The position numbers and the translations under genes were made by a program. From assembly GCA_021292105.1 (NCBI GenBank), contig CM037870.1, forward strand, positions 11,953,353 through 12,017,352: 64,000 nt of DNA, written 5' to 3'. Source of the DNA: Anadara kagoshimensis (lineage: Eukaryota > Mollusca > Bivalvia > Arcoida > Arcidae). Every line of letters begins with the position of its first letter. Position 1 is the first letter of the stretch. The notes below the pieces were generated by a model. That model was not told the DNA's origin. It worked only from the letters and a program-made list of their open reading frames with translations, and ran no database searches. Below, piece after piece: positions 56,216 through 64,000 of the stretch.

Positions 56216-56943
56216 TACTCTTCCCGTTTCTACATGTCCGATCCAATTAATTTTCAGGGCCCCAATGACCAAGAACGTACGTGTACAGCTCACAGCGTCC
56301 CCACCCACCTGGATTCGAATCCAGCTTCTGTCTGTCAGTTTGTTTGACGAAGGTCCATGGTGGTTTTCTTTGGGTATTCCGGTTTTCCACCATCATTTAA
56401 GAACTAGGTTTGCGGAATCCTGACCGTGTTAACTGGGTGTGAAACGCCATTGCTCAAATCGCTCTAATGAGTAACCTTACTGAAATCAGTATTTGAAAGT
56501 CTTCTTGTAATTGTTAAGTTAAATTATACTTTATTATAGGGTATATGCAAACAAGATTGACTTGTCCGCTTGACTTTTAATTTAAATCTTTATATCAACT
56601 AGTACAATTAAGTTTCAGGACAGTTTTTGCTCTAGAACGTACGGATACAGATTACAGCCCCCTCCCTCCTGGATTCGAATCACACTTCTGCCTGTCAGTT
56701 TGTTTGACGAAGGTTCATGGTGGTTTTCTTTGGGTATTCCGGTTTTCCCACCATTTAAGAACTAGGTTTGCGGAATCCTGACCGTATTGACTGTGTGTAA
56801 AACGCCATTACTCAAATCGCTCTAGTGAGTTTTCTAAAATATAACACCATACTGAAAGCAGTATTTAAAAGTTTTCTTGCAATTGTTAAGTTTGCAAATT
56901 ATACTATATTAGAGGGTGTATGCAGACAAGATTGACTTGTCCG
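56216..56943. repeat. Tandem duplication, about 360-bp units, of a SINE-like scrap plus half a MITE
   Basis: GAACGTACGTGTACAG (56273) and GAACGTACGGATACAG (56636) start matching runs: CTGGATTCGAATC (B-box-like), CTGTCAGTTTGTTTGACGAA, GGTGGTTTTCTTTGGGTATT, GAACTAGGTTTGCGGAATCC and TATGCAAACAAGATTGACTT. The MITE left half is thus duplicated with its neighbour; only the second copy continues into the nest at 56917-57816. Confidence 0.7.
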
Positions 56944-57258
56944 TGTTCGCTCCGTAAGTGAAAGGTCGTGGGTTCGAACCCCGGCCGGGTCCGACCCAAG
57001 ACTTGAAAGTGGGTAGTGACTGTTTTTCCGCCAAGCACTCGGCATTACGAAATGAAAGTCACGGTTCTTTCGGATGGGAACTTAAAATAAACGGGGCCCC
57101 GTGTCACGTGGGCTTGGCACGCTAAAGAACAATGCTGTATAATGCCATAAGCGCAACGCACAGGCAAAATTTCTGCACCTTCGCCTATAGCTGACGACGT
57201 CGCGATATAAGTGAAATATTTTTGACTGGGACGTTAAACACTATTACTCACTCACAGT
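56944..57258 (+). repeat. SINE-A nested in MITE
   Basis: Partial tRNA head (TGTTCGCTCCGTAAGTGAAA, GGTCGTGGGTTCGAACCCC), then the complete body (ACTTGAAAGTGGGTAGTGAC, GCCAAGCACTCGGCATTACG, CACGGTTCTTTCGGATGGGA) and tail (GAAATATTTTTGACTGGGAC). Among the best preserved copies. Confidence 0.8.
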
Positions 57259-57342
57259 CCTTAATTTAAATCTTTATATGGGCCAGTACATATGTACATG
57301 GATGGTGTTTATTTCTATATCGTGCCAAACATGTAATGTTTA

Positions 57343-57732
57343 TTAATCAAAATCAAACATACTAATCCGTGTCCAAATCAGAATCCCAAAGCAAAGTAAA
57401 AACTTTGAAACTGACAATTTAAACTACAGGCGCTTGGGGTCAGGTATTTTTTCAATTTATTATTTTATCGACCAACCAATGATATATTGGGCTATTTTAT
57501 CATATCTGTCAACGTTCTAAACTTGTTCTTTTTTATATAGAGAAAATCAAGAAAATTTTAAAGTGCAATAAAATCAGTTTATTTCTGGTGCATTTAGTTC
57601 AGAACATTGTCAGATATGATAAAATAGCAAAATATATCATTGCTTGGTCGATAAAATAATAAATTGAAAAAAACCTGACCCCAAGCGCCTGTGATTTAAA
57701 CACGCGAGCTTTCACCAGGGAAGTGAGGCCTA
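57343..57732 (-). repeat. Retroelement 3' tail nested in MITE
   Basis: ATCAAAATCAAACATACTAA, CCCAAAGCAAAGTAAAAACT, then after the inner element GAGCTTTCACCAGGGAAGTG. Joining the two sides across the inner element restores the family tail. Confidence 0.7.
57425..57693. mobile_element. hAT-like MITE with 8-bp target duplication, 269 bp
   Basis: ATTTAAAC is duplicated exactly at 57417-57424 and 57694-57701. Ends TACAGGCGCTTGGGGTCAGG and the inverse of CCTGACCCCAAGCGCCTGTG; inverted repeats extend about 95 bp with few mismatches, so the element can fold almost completely into a hairpin. Confidence 0.8.
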
Positions 57733-57984
57733 ACACTTTCCATGTATTGGTTGGATCATCGAATGTATTAATATTATCAAGAAAGGTCAAACGGACAGGT
57801 CAATGTTGTTTGCCTATACAACAGGGTGTGTCAACTGCTTCCTATTTTTTTATGGGAAATGCTGTAGGAATCTAATTAATTGGTCTTATATTTGATTGCT
57901 CAAAATAGATTTCATAAATATATCCGTCTTTGTCTAATTTGCTATTAAAGATATTTTAATAACTATGATATATGTAAATGAAAA

Positions 57985-58563
57985 TACGCGTGCCTTTAAT
58001 GAGAGCATGTTACTCGGAATTATCATTATTTTATTTTCCTGTTCAAATGAAATCAACATCTGTGACGAACATCCGGTAGTTTCCTAAAGTACATTTACTA
58101 ATTATTGTTGTTTTGTTTCAGTTTGTTTTCATGGATAATGATAGCCTTGTGTTGTTTACAACACGCTGTACAAAACATGTTTGTTTTGTTATTTTTTAAG
58201 AAATCCAAGAATTTAAGGTGTCATTTTGAACTAAGTTATTTTTTATGGTTTTTTTTAAATTGCGTATGGAAATTTTCGACTTAAATAACTAAATGCAACT
58301 GTTATCAGCTTCAAGCAAACGATTTTCAAATGAGCAGTAGGCTCAAATTAAAAAACAAACACGAAATTTAGAAAAACTAGAGTTTTATAATCATGGAGAT
58401 ATTTATGTTCTTGATATAAACAAGGAGAGAGAGAGAGAGAGAGAGAGAGGGAGGCTTTCTAGGGAGCTATCGGATGTTCGTCACATATGTTGATTTCATT
58501 CGAACATGAAAATAAAATACTGATAATGCCGAATAACATGCTCTCATTAAAGCCACACTAGTA
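57985..58563. mobile_element. Inverted-repeat element, about 100-bp arms, 0.58 kb
   Basis: GTGCCTTTAATGAGAGCATG ... GTGACGAACATCCGGTAG (57985-58085) is mirrored by CTATCGGATGTTCGTCACAT ... GCTCTCATTAAAGCCACAC (58460-58563). The interior is AT-rich plus a (GA)n run at 58425-58454. No transposase frame. Confidence 0.7.
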
Positions 58564-58845
58564 TACAAGATACAGTGCCAATTGATCCTATTATAAACGT
58601 CCATTGAACGCAGTACTTAGTCCCGATATTGGCTACGGCCAGAAAATTTAAGAACATAATACAATGTTTAAAGCAACATAAGAAACATGACACAAGATAA
58701 ACTAGACGTCTGCTATAAATTTCCCGACTTTGGAAGGGCATCGGTACATACAAAATGCTATATATAGTGGTGTGGTAAAAAATGTTATTCTCGTCCCTTC
58801 TTTGTTGGTGATAAAGCTAAAATTGTCCCCAGATCAACGGCTGGA

Positions 58846-58848
<3 letters not shown>

Positions 58849-58876
<28 letters not shown>

Positions 58877-58944
58877 CGCTCTCTCTCTCTCTCGTTATTT
58901 ACTCGTCTTTCGAGTGTAAAGGTCAACAGATCAACGACTTGAAC

Positions 58945-58998
<54 letters not shown>
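58849..58998. repeat. Two (CT)n runs in a duplicated unit
   Basis: 58849-58893 and 58950-58998 are CT runs. Each follows a CAGATCAACG(G/A)CTTGAACAT-like phrase and precedes TTTACTCGTCTTTC, so a unit of about 105 bp was duplicated. Confidence 0.85.
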
Positions 58999-58999
<1 letters not shown>

Positions 59000-59185
59000 G
59001 ATTTACTCGTCTTTCATGTCTAGGTGGATTAGTGTATCATGAGGTAAATCTTTAGTTTAATCCATATCAACATGGAGACATCCCTTGATTAAGATGTTAA
59101 CATTTTGCATGAAATGAGGAATCAATACGTCGTATTATCACAACAGACTGATGATTCTAACTTCTAATGTCGGAATGAAGTCATA

Positions 59186-59394
59186 CAGTACAGACCTGTC
59201 GAAAGTTTAACACTGAGCTAACGAAATGGACGGCTGTCGATTAGCTGAAATGGGGATAACTCAGGCTGACCAATTCGACGGATTTGTACCATAAAAACGA
59301 AAAAATATAGCTAACGAGGGGGGTGAGAAGAGATGTCGATTTGGCTCAAATTCATTAGCTTGGCGTTAAATTTTAGACAGGTCTGTACTGTAGC
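59186..59394 (+). mobile_element. CAGTACAGACCTGTCGAAAG element, inverted ends visible
   Basis: Left GTACAGACCTGTCGAAAGTT then TAACACTGAGCTAACG; right ATTAGCTTGGCGTTAAATTT then TAGACAGGTCTGTAC. Roughly 210 bp. A further right-hand end (GATAAATTTTCGACAGGTCT) at 60005-60025 follows the SINE-A, suggesting a second, split copy at about 59560-60025. Confidence 0.55.
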
Positions 59395-59637
59395 ATTAAT
59401 GAGACATTTGAAAAGTACAACAGAGAAAGAAAGAAATGATATGGGCTGGCCAAGTTGGAGAACGGCAGAGAGCGATGCTTTAAATGGGACGAAGAGGAGA
59501 GATCTGGGCCTCGCCTTATGCTCCACTAGGAGCGAAGAGGATTGGTAGATAGTGGCCGAAACAGTTGTGGACATATGTACTACTCCGAGGCAGCACCTGC
59601 TGAAAAGCTGCCAAAATATAGGTAACGAGAGTCTTGT

Positions 59638-59952
59638 GTGAGTGAGAGTATTTTACTTATATCGAGACGTCGCCAGCTATAGGCGAAAGTGCAGAAATTT
59701 TGCCTGTGCGTTGCGCTTATGGCATTATACAGCAGGGTTCTTTAGCGTGCCAAGCCCACCGCGACACGGGACTTCGTATATTTTAAGTTCCCATCCGAAA
59801 GAACCGTGACTTTCATTTCGTAATGCCGAGTGCTTGGCGAAAGAACAGTCACTACTCACTTTCAAGTCTTGGGTCAGACCCGGCCGGGGTTCGAACCCAC
59901 GACCTTCCACTTACGGAGCGAACACTCTACCAACTGAGCTACCGCAGTGGTT
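59638..59952 (-). repeat. SINE-A, full length
   Basis: Head at the right (ACCACTGCGGTAGCTCAGTT on minus, B-box GTGGGTTCGAACCCC), body intact, tail at the left. Best-preserved minus copy. Open frames here (for example 59725-59910) are SINE artefacts. Confidence 0.8.
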
Positions 59953-60025
59953 CGAGAGGCTTGAAATGAGCTGTCTATTTGGCACAAATTTATTAGCTCT
60001 GTGATAAATTTTCGACAGGTCTATA

Positions 60026-60500
60026 CTGTAGCTTAAAGGTCTAAGAATCAATAGTTAATTAAATCAATTTTACGTCGTAAAGTCGTCTAAGGTTATTTCT
60101 ATTTAAAGGTATAGACACAAAATAACCGACAAATTTTATTAAATTAAATTTCCGACATAAAATCTCCAGCAACAGAAATAATTTTCTGTTGTTAATTTTA
60201 ATTTCCCGACATATAAAACTCTCTGCAAAATCGCCGACAGAAATCATTTTCCGTAAACCCATCAATACAAATTAAATTTCCTCACATCATATTGAATTTT
60301 AAATGAAGTTAATTATAACCCAGGTTATATTTGAATTTGCTTTTGAAGAATCGATTCAAAAATAGAAGTTATTAATAATTTTGGATGCCATTTAGAGTAT
60401 ATAATAAATACATTTCAACGTGAATTATCAAGCAAACATTTCATTCCAGGATGTGCCACTTGGTTTACGTCTGCAAGTGTTAATGTGTACATTGTTGTCA
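60026..60500. other. AT-rich stretch without gene
   Basis: No repeat or coding signal recognised apart from a pair of TTTTATTAAATTAAATTTCC / TTTTAATTTCCCGACATA-like words. Confidence 0.4.
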
Positions 60501-60507
60501 TTACACT

Positions 60508-61160
60508 AAGTGCTCGTCCAAAGTCGTGGAGTTTTGCACTAGTGTTTCTGAGCCTCCGGCACTGGACTATTGTAGATTGCTCAAACGTAAACTTGACCGA
60601 AATTTCAGAGCTTAATCGTTTGCGTTCAAAGTCGGGTTTATCAAAGAGCATTTCTCTAGTGCTCGTCCGAAGTCAGTGATTTTTGCATTTATTTGTCTGA
60701 GCCTCCAATACAGTGGATTATTGTAGAATTAATCAAGCATCAATTTGGCCGAAGTTTACTCGTTCATTTACTTCAGAGTCAAAGTCTGTTTTATCCACGA
60801 ACCTGAACATAGTGCTCGTTCAAAGTCAGTGAGTTTTGTAGTACTGTTTCTGAGCCTCCACTATGTACATTGGATTATTGTAGAATTGCTCAACGGTCGA
60901 CTTGGCCGAGGTTTGTTTGTTCAAAGTCGGGTTTCAATCACAGAGCCTTTATATTTTTACCTGATGCCGGTCCAAAGTCAAGGAATTTGCACTAGGGGTT
61001 CTGAGCCTCTACTACAATTGATCATTATAGACTCAATTGTCACCTTGACCGAGGTTTGCTCGTTCATTCGGCACGTTCAAAGCAGTCGGGTTTATCACAG
61101 AGTCTTTACCTAGTGCCGGTCCAAAGTCGGTGGGTTTTTGTCTCAGAGTTCCAAGGTCTC
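60508..61160. repeat. Tandem satellite, about 152-bp unit, four to five copies
   Basis: AGTGCTCGTCCAAAGTCGTG-like starts at about 60509, 60658, 60810, 60964 and 61112 (spacings 149-154 bp). Shared blocks: TTTCTGAGCCTCC, GGATTATTGTAGAATT, GACCGAGGTTTGCTCGTTC, GTCGGGTTTATCACAGAG. Frames through it (60485-60679, 60745-61113) reflect the repeat and are not conserved between units. Confidence 0.8.
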
Positions 61161-61213
61161 CATTAATTATATAATCCACCGTGACTGGTCGTTTTGTCTA
61201 ATTATGGCTCAAG

Positions 61214-61386
61214 CTAGGTTTCCATCAATTTAAAATAATTACGGTAGCCAAATTTCCAAAATTTGTGAAAATATAGTCCTTTTTGAAGTATTTTTTCACA
61301 AATTTGCTAAAATAGGTTACTTTTTGAAAGAATTCCTCCGAAATTAGTAGCCAATGGCGATTTTGGCTACCAAGAATGGAAACATA
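61214..61386. mobile_element. MITE with CTAGGTTTCCATC...GAATGGAAACATAG ends, 173 bp
   Basis: Direct repeat GCTCAAG at 61207-61213 and 61387-61393 brackets the element (the adjacent base differs, so an old 8-bp duplication is possible). Internal GCCAAATTTCCAAAATTTG and its partners. Confidence 0.65.
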
Positions 61387-61738
61387 GCTCAAGGTTCTCC
61401 AATTTTCTCGACCATGTTCAAAGTCAGGCTTTGGCTCTTGGATCTCACGGAAATAACAGTTTACCGGAGTTTGTTTTTAAACAAGTATTTTGAGCTGATA
61501 TGTCGGGTATGTTGCTCTGCCATCATTAGATACAGGTCAATTTCGATTTCTGTTCCGTTCTACTGATTTTTTCATTTAATTTTCTTTCCATTTTTACGAA
61601 ATTCAAAATTTGCTGTCTTGCAGTATGGTAGGAAGGAATGTTCAAGAAAATTAAATTCTTAGTACGTATTCTTATATTAAATAAAAAAAAAAAAATAAAA
61701 CAGCAGTATTTAATGTGAATTTTCAAATTTTGGCTCAT

Positions 61739-61875
61739 ACAAAGGTCTATTTGAGTTATGACGCACACAAAAGGCTAAATTTGAATTTTTACGACAAACG
61801 TGATGACTTCAATCAAGTTTTCTATTGTCAACTTTCCTTTTATGCAGCAATATACCTGCTTCTCCTGCTTATTAG
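61739..61875 (+). pseudogene. Reverse transcriptase scrap (same family as 25.3-26.1 kb)
   Basis: LSYDAHKRLNLNFYDKRDDFN reads in one frame and FSIVNFPFMQ in the next, the peptide order of the RT relic (LNYDAHERLYLKLYDKRYDFN). Broken by a frameshift and not followed by the usual tail. 61876-63240 shows nothing else recognisable. Confidence 0.65.
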
Positions 61876-63239
61876 TAGGCCATCCTATCCATTGCCTTGT
61901 GACAAAACTCTTGCAAACTTGGATCAATGCCCGTGGTGTTCCATTTGCCCAGGCAATACATTTGGCATTTTGTCATTTTGCCATAGATCTCTATACCATT
62001 TTTTTTTTACTATGGAATATAATGTTTAATTTTCATTAAAAACCTTTTCATTATATTTATATAAATACAATATGAATACATAATTTAATCCAAATTTCTG
62101 TTTTGATTTTTGAGATACATTCAAAATGATAAAATATAAATTCAATTGATTTTTATTACATTGAAACAAATAAAATGACTAATAAACTAAAAATGTGATC
62201 TTTAGATCACCAGCAGTTGCCTCCCTTAGATGCTACCTGAACAGATTGTACATTTAGAAATGGATGACGTGTCGATCAGAATTTTGAATTCCGGGAAACA
62301 ATTTCGATTAGTGTCGTATTTTTATTCGCCACAATTAAAATCATGATTTAATTATTTTACATAAATTTATATTTTTGAGTAAAACTGACATAGCTATGGT
62401 GCAAAACAGTGATATTATAATTCAGAATTTTTAGTCATAGTCGTATCCGGTTTTCAAGTCCGCGTTTAGAGTACAATTTTCAGTTTTATTTACCTGCCCA
62501 GGTATGCAGAATGTAATTACTAGAAAGTCGTAACAAAAACAGATTATATGAACCTGTATAGTATTGTTTTCTGCATTCTAGGGCTTCCAGCCTTTAGTAA
62601 GTATATGTTTTAACAAAATTTCAGGTGATAAAATGAAAATAAAGGAAGTTTACCTGTGATTTTTATGGCGACATAATTTTCAAATTACCAAAATGGCGGA
62701 CAAGTAGTTTTTGCTAAGTTTAGTCATTGTTATTTAATACATGTATTTTTGGTAAACTAGTGTAAACAGTGAGTGATGATTAAACATAACAAGTAAAATA
62801 TCTTTGCGGATCCCAAAATTTATACAAATTGGTTGATTTGGCGACGCACACCTTTTAAACAGGTATATCTGTTGACTTCATTTCCGGGTTTTCTTGTTTG
62901 AAAATTGGATGTATACTGATTAGAAAATAATGAAGTGAATATTTATATAAAAAGGGAGTTTATTGTATCTAGTATATACAGGTGTAAGATATTAAAATCT
63001 ATTGGTTAGATTTGTGTATCTCACACCAAATTTTTGGTAAAATGTAAAAAAAAAAAATCACGGGATTATGTTCAATCTTGATTAATTTATTCAGTCATTT
63101 ATAAACTACAGAATAACAAAATGGTTATTACCCCATATGTGACAATAACAAATGTGTTATTACTATGTATTTTATTATAATGTGCCACTCAGTGTCATAA
63201 ATGATTAAATCATCATACATTTAAATTATATTTCAAAAT

Positions 63240-63560
63240 AATCAGGATACTCTGTGCAGGTTTTGAATCCTGGCCATGTCCGACAAAATTGTCAAAATAG
63301 TAGTGATCATATGACTATTCTTTTACCAAGCACACAGCAAATTATTAGAAATGAAAATCTTAGGTCCTTCATATTCTGAGACATCTTAAAAACAAACTGA
63401 TTCCCTGCACCACTGTGGAGCATGCTCAAGAAACCTCCCTGTGTATTGCCCTTAGGGCACTGCAAAGGTAAAAATTTCTACCACCTGTAACTGTCCAGTT
63501 ACATCTCAATATGCATGAAATACTGGCATTAACTTGGGGTTCAACTCCCATTCAACTGTA
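63240..63560 (+). repeat. Diverged SINE-A copy
   Basis: GGTTTTGAATCCTGGCCATG, ACCAAGCACACAGCAAATTA, AAGAAACCTCCCTGTGTATT, AGTTACATCTCAATATGCAT and GAAATACTGGCATTAACTTG follow the SINE-A order with heavy decay. Confidence 0.5.
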
Positions 63561-63609
63561 CATCTCCAGCAAGAGTGCAAACAACAGTCAAACATGTCAT
63601 TAAAAGACA

Positions 63610-64000
63610 GTAATATTTTATTCCAGTTGCCATTTATTCATGTTATATGGACCTGTATATAATGTCAAACTGTCAAATAAAGACCAACCACTGTGGTAGC
63701 TCAGTTGGTAAAGTGCTTGCTCTGAAATTTGGAGGTCGTGGGTTCGAGCCCTGACACGGAACGGGTCTGACCCTAGACTTGAAAGTGGGTAGTGACTGTT
63801 CTTAAAACGAACGTCACAGTTCTTTTGAATGGGAACTTAAAATAAACAAAGTCCCGTGTCACGGTAGACGTGGCACAATAAAATTGATGCACCTGGTCTA
63901 TAGATGGTGATGCCTTGATATAAGTGAAATATTCTTGACTGGGAAGTTAAACACCATTGAAGACCACATTTACTGGTTCCCTTAGGTGGTCTATAGACAG
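63610..64000 (+). mobile_element. MITE (12549-type) split by SINE-A, runs off window
   Basis: TTTATTCATGTTATATGGAC, CTGTATATAATGTC and ACCAACC at the left match the 12.6-kb copy; ACTGGTTCCCTTAGGTGGTC then TATAGACAG at 63972-64000 is its right part, cut by the window end. SINE-A (63686-63960) sits between. Confidence 0.6.
63686..63960 (+). repeat. SINE-A with good tRNA-like head
   Basis: AACCACTGTGGTAGCTCAGT with GGTAAAGTGC (A-box region) and GGTCGTGGGTTCGAGCCCTG (B-box). The body has a small deletion around AAACGAACGTCACAG, and the tail GAAATATTCTTGACTGGGAA. Confidence 0.75.

Larger units (their letters stand above)
56917..57816 (+). mobile_element. TAGGCAAAC-type MITE broken by three further insertions
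   Basis: Left end GTATGCAGACAAGATTGACT, middle TTAATTTAAATCTTTATATG (57259 on), right end AAAGGTCAAACGGACAGGTC then AATGTTGTTTGCCTA. Inserted: SINE-A (56944-57258) and a retroelement tail (57343-57732), which itself holds a hAT-like MITE (57425-57693). Confidence 0.7.

Noticed and set aside
58730-58942. 70-codon Ser/Leu-rich frame
   Set aside because: Produced by (CT)n runs.
59725-59910. Frame with GFEPRPGLTQDLKVSS
   Set aside because: Translation of SINE-A in antisense; the same peptide recurs at 9386-9571, so it is repeat-derived.
60485-61113. Frames of 64 and 122 codons
   Set aside because: Run through the 152-bp satellite; the reading frame is not maintained between units.
63686-63760. 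tRNA-like sequence with good A and B boxes
   Set aside because: Head of a SINE-A copy: the SINE body follows directly, and the acceptor stem does not close.

Overview
This is eukaryotic, AT-rich, intron-bearing genomic DNA from an animal. The gene content (PRMT2, METTL21A and C7orf57 homologues, all with short exons and large introns) points to a metazoan. The repeats are of a kind I associate with mollusc, particularly bivalve, genomes: several tRNA-headed SINE families, many short inverted-repeat elements, diverged tandem arrays and Penelope-type reverse transcriptase relics. No species can be named from the sequence alone.

Left end, 0.3-17 kb, is the gene-dense part. The last four coding exons of a PRMT2-like arginine methyltransferase (+) converge on a complete three-exon METTL21A-like lysine methyltransferase (-). 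METTL21A is head-to-head with a seven-exon C7orf57-like gene (+). About 0.5 kb separates their start codons and holds ETS, CCAAT and CRE motifs, which looks like a bidirectional promoter. All exon borders were placed by hand at GT/AG sites, and the joined reading frames stay open. Introns carry SINEs and inverted-repeat elements, including a 1.27 kb TTAA-flanked element in C7orf57 intron 6.

Middle, 18-40 kb, is a graveyard of one retroelement family. Reverse transcriptase fragments and about 20 copies of a shared 3' tail lie in both orientations, together with a tandem array of decayed RT-bearing units (22-27.4 kb). Interleaved with it are about 260 bp elements that carry hammerhead self-cleaving ribozymes. 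Seven ribozyme copies and one half-copy were found by eye; three have an intact core. This is the most notable content of the window. A single-exon NHL/beta-propeller-like ORF (-, 34.4-35.2 kb) lies between outward-pointing copies of the retroelement tail.

Right half, 40-64 kb, is dominated by SINEs, MITEs and diverged tandem repeats (units of about 118, 122, 150, 200 and 280 bp, plus simple repeats) and a roughly 1.08 kb tandem duplication. The only convincing gene is an intronless 379-residue rhodopsin-like GPCR at 49.2-50.4 kb, just downstream of a 122-bp tandem repeat. Nested insertions are frequent (MITE in MITE, SINE in MITE, and a three-deep nest at 56.9-57.8 kb), so the relative order of invasion can be read directly.

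Limits: repeat family names are by resemblance only, many repeat borders are approximate (tens of bases), and nothing here was tested by alignment or database search.
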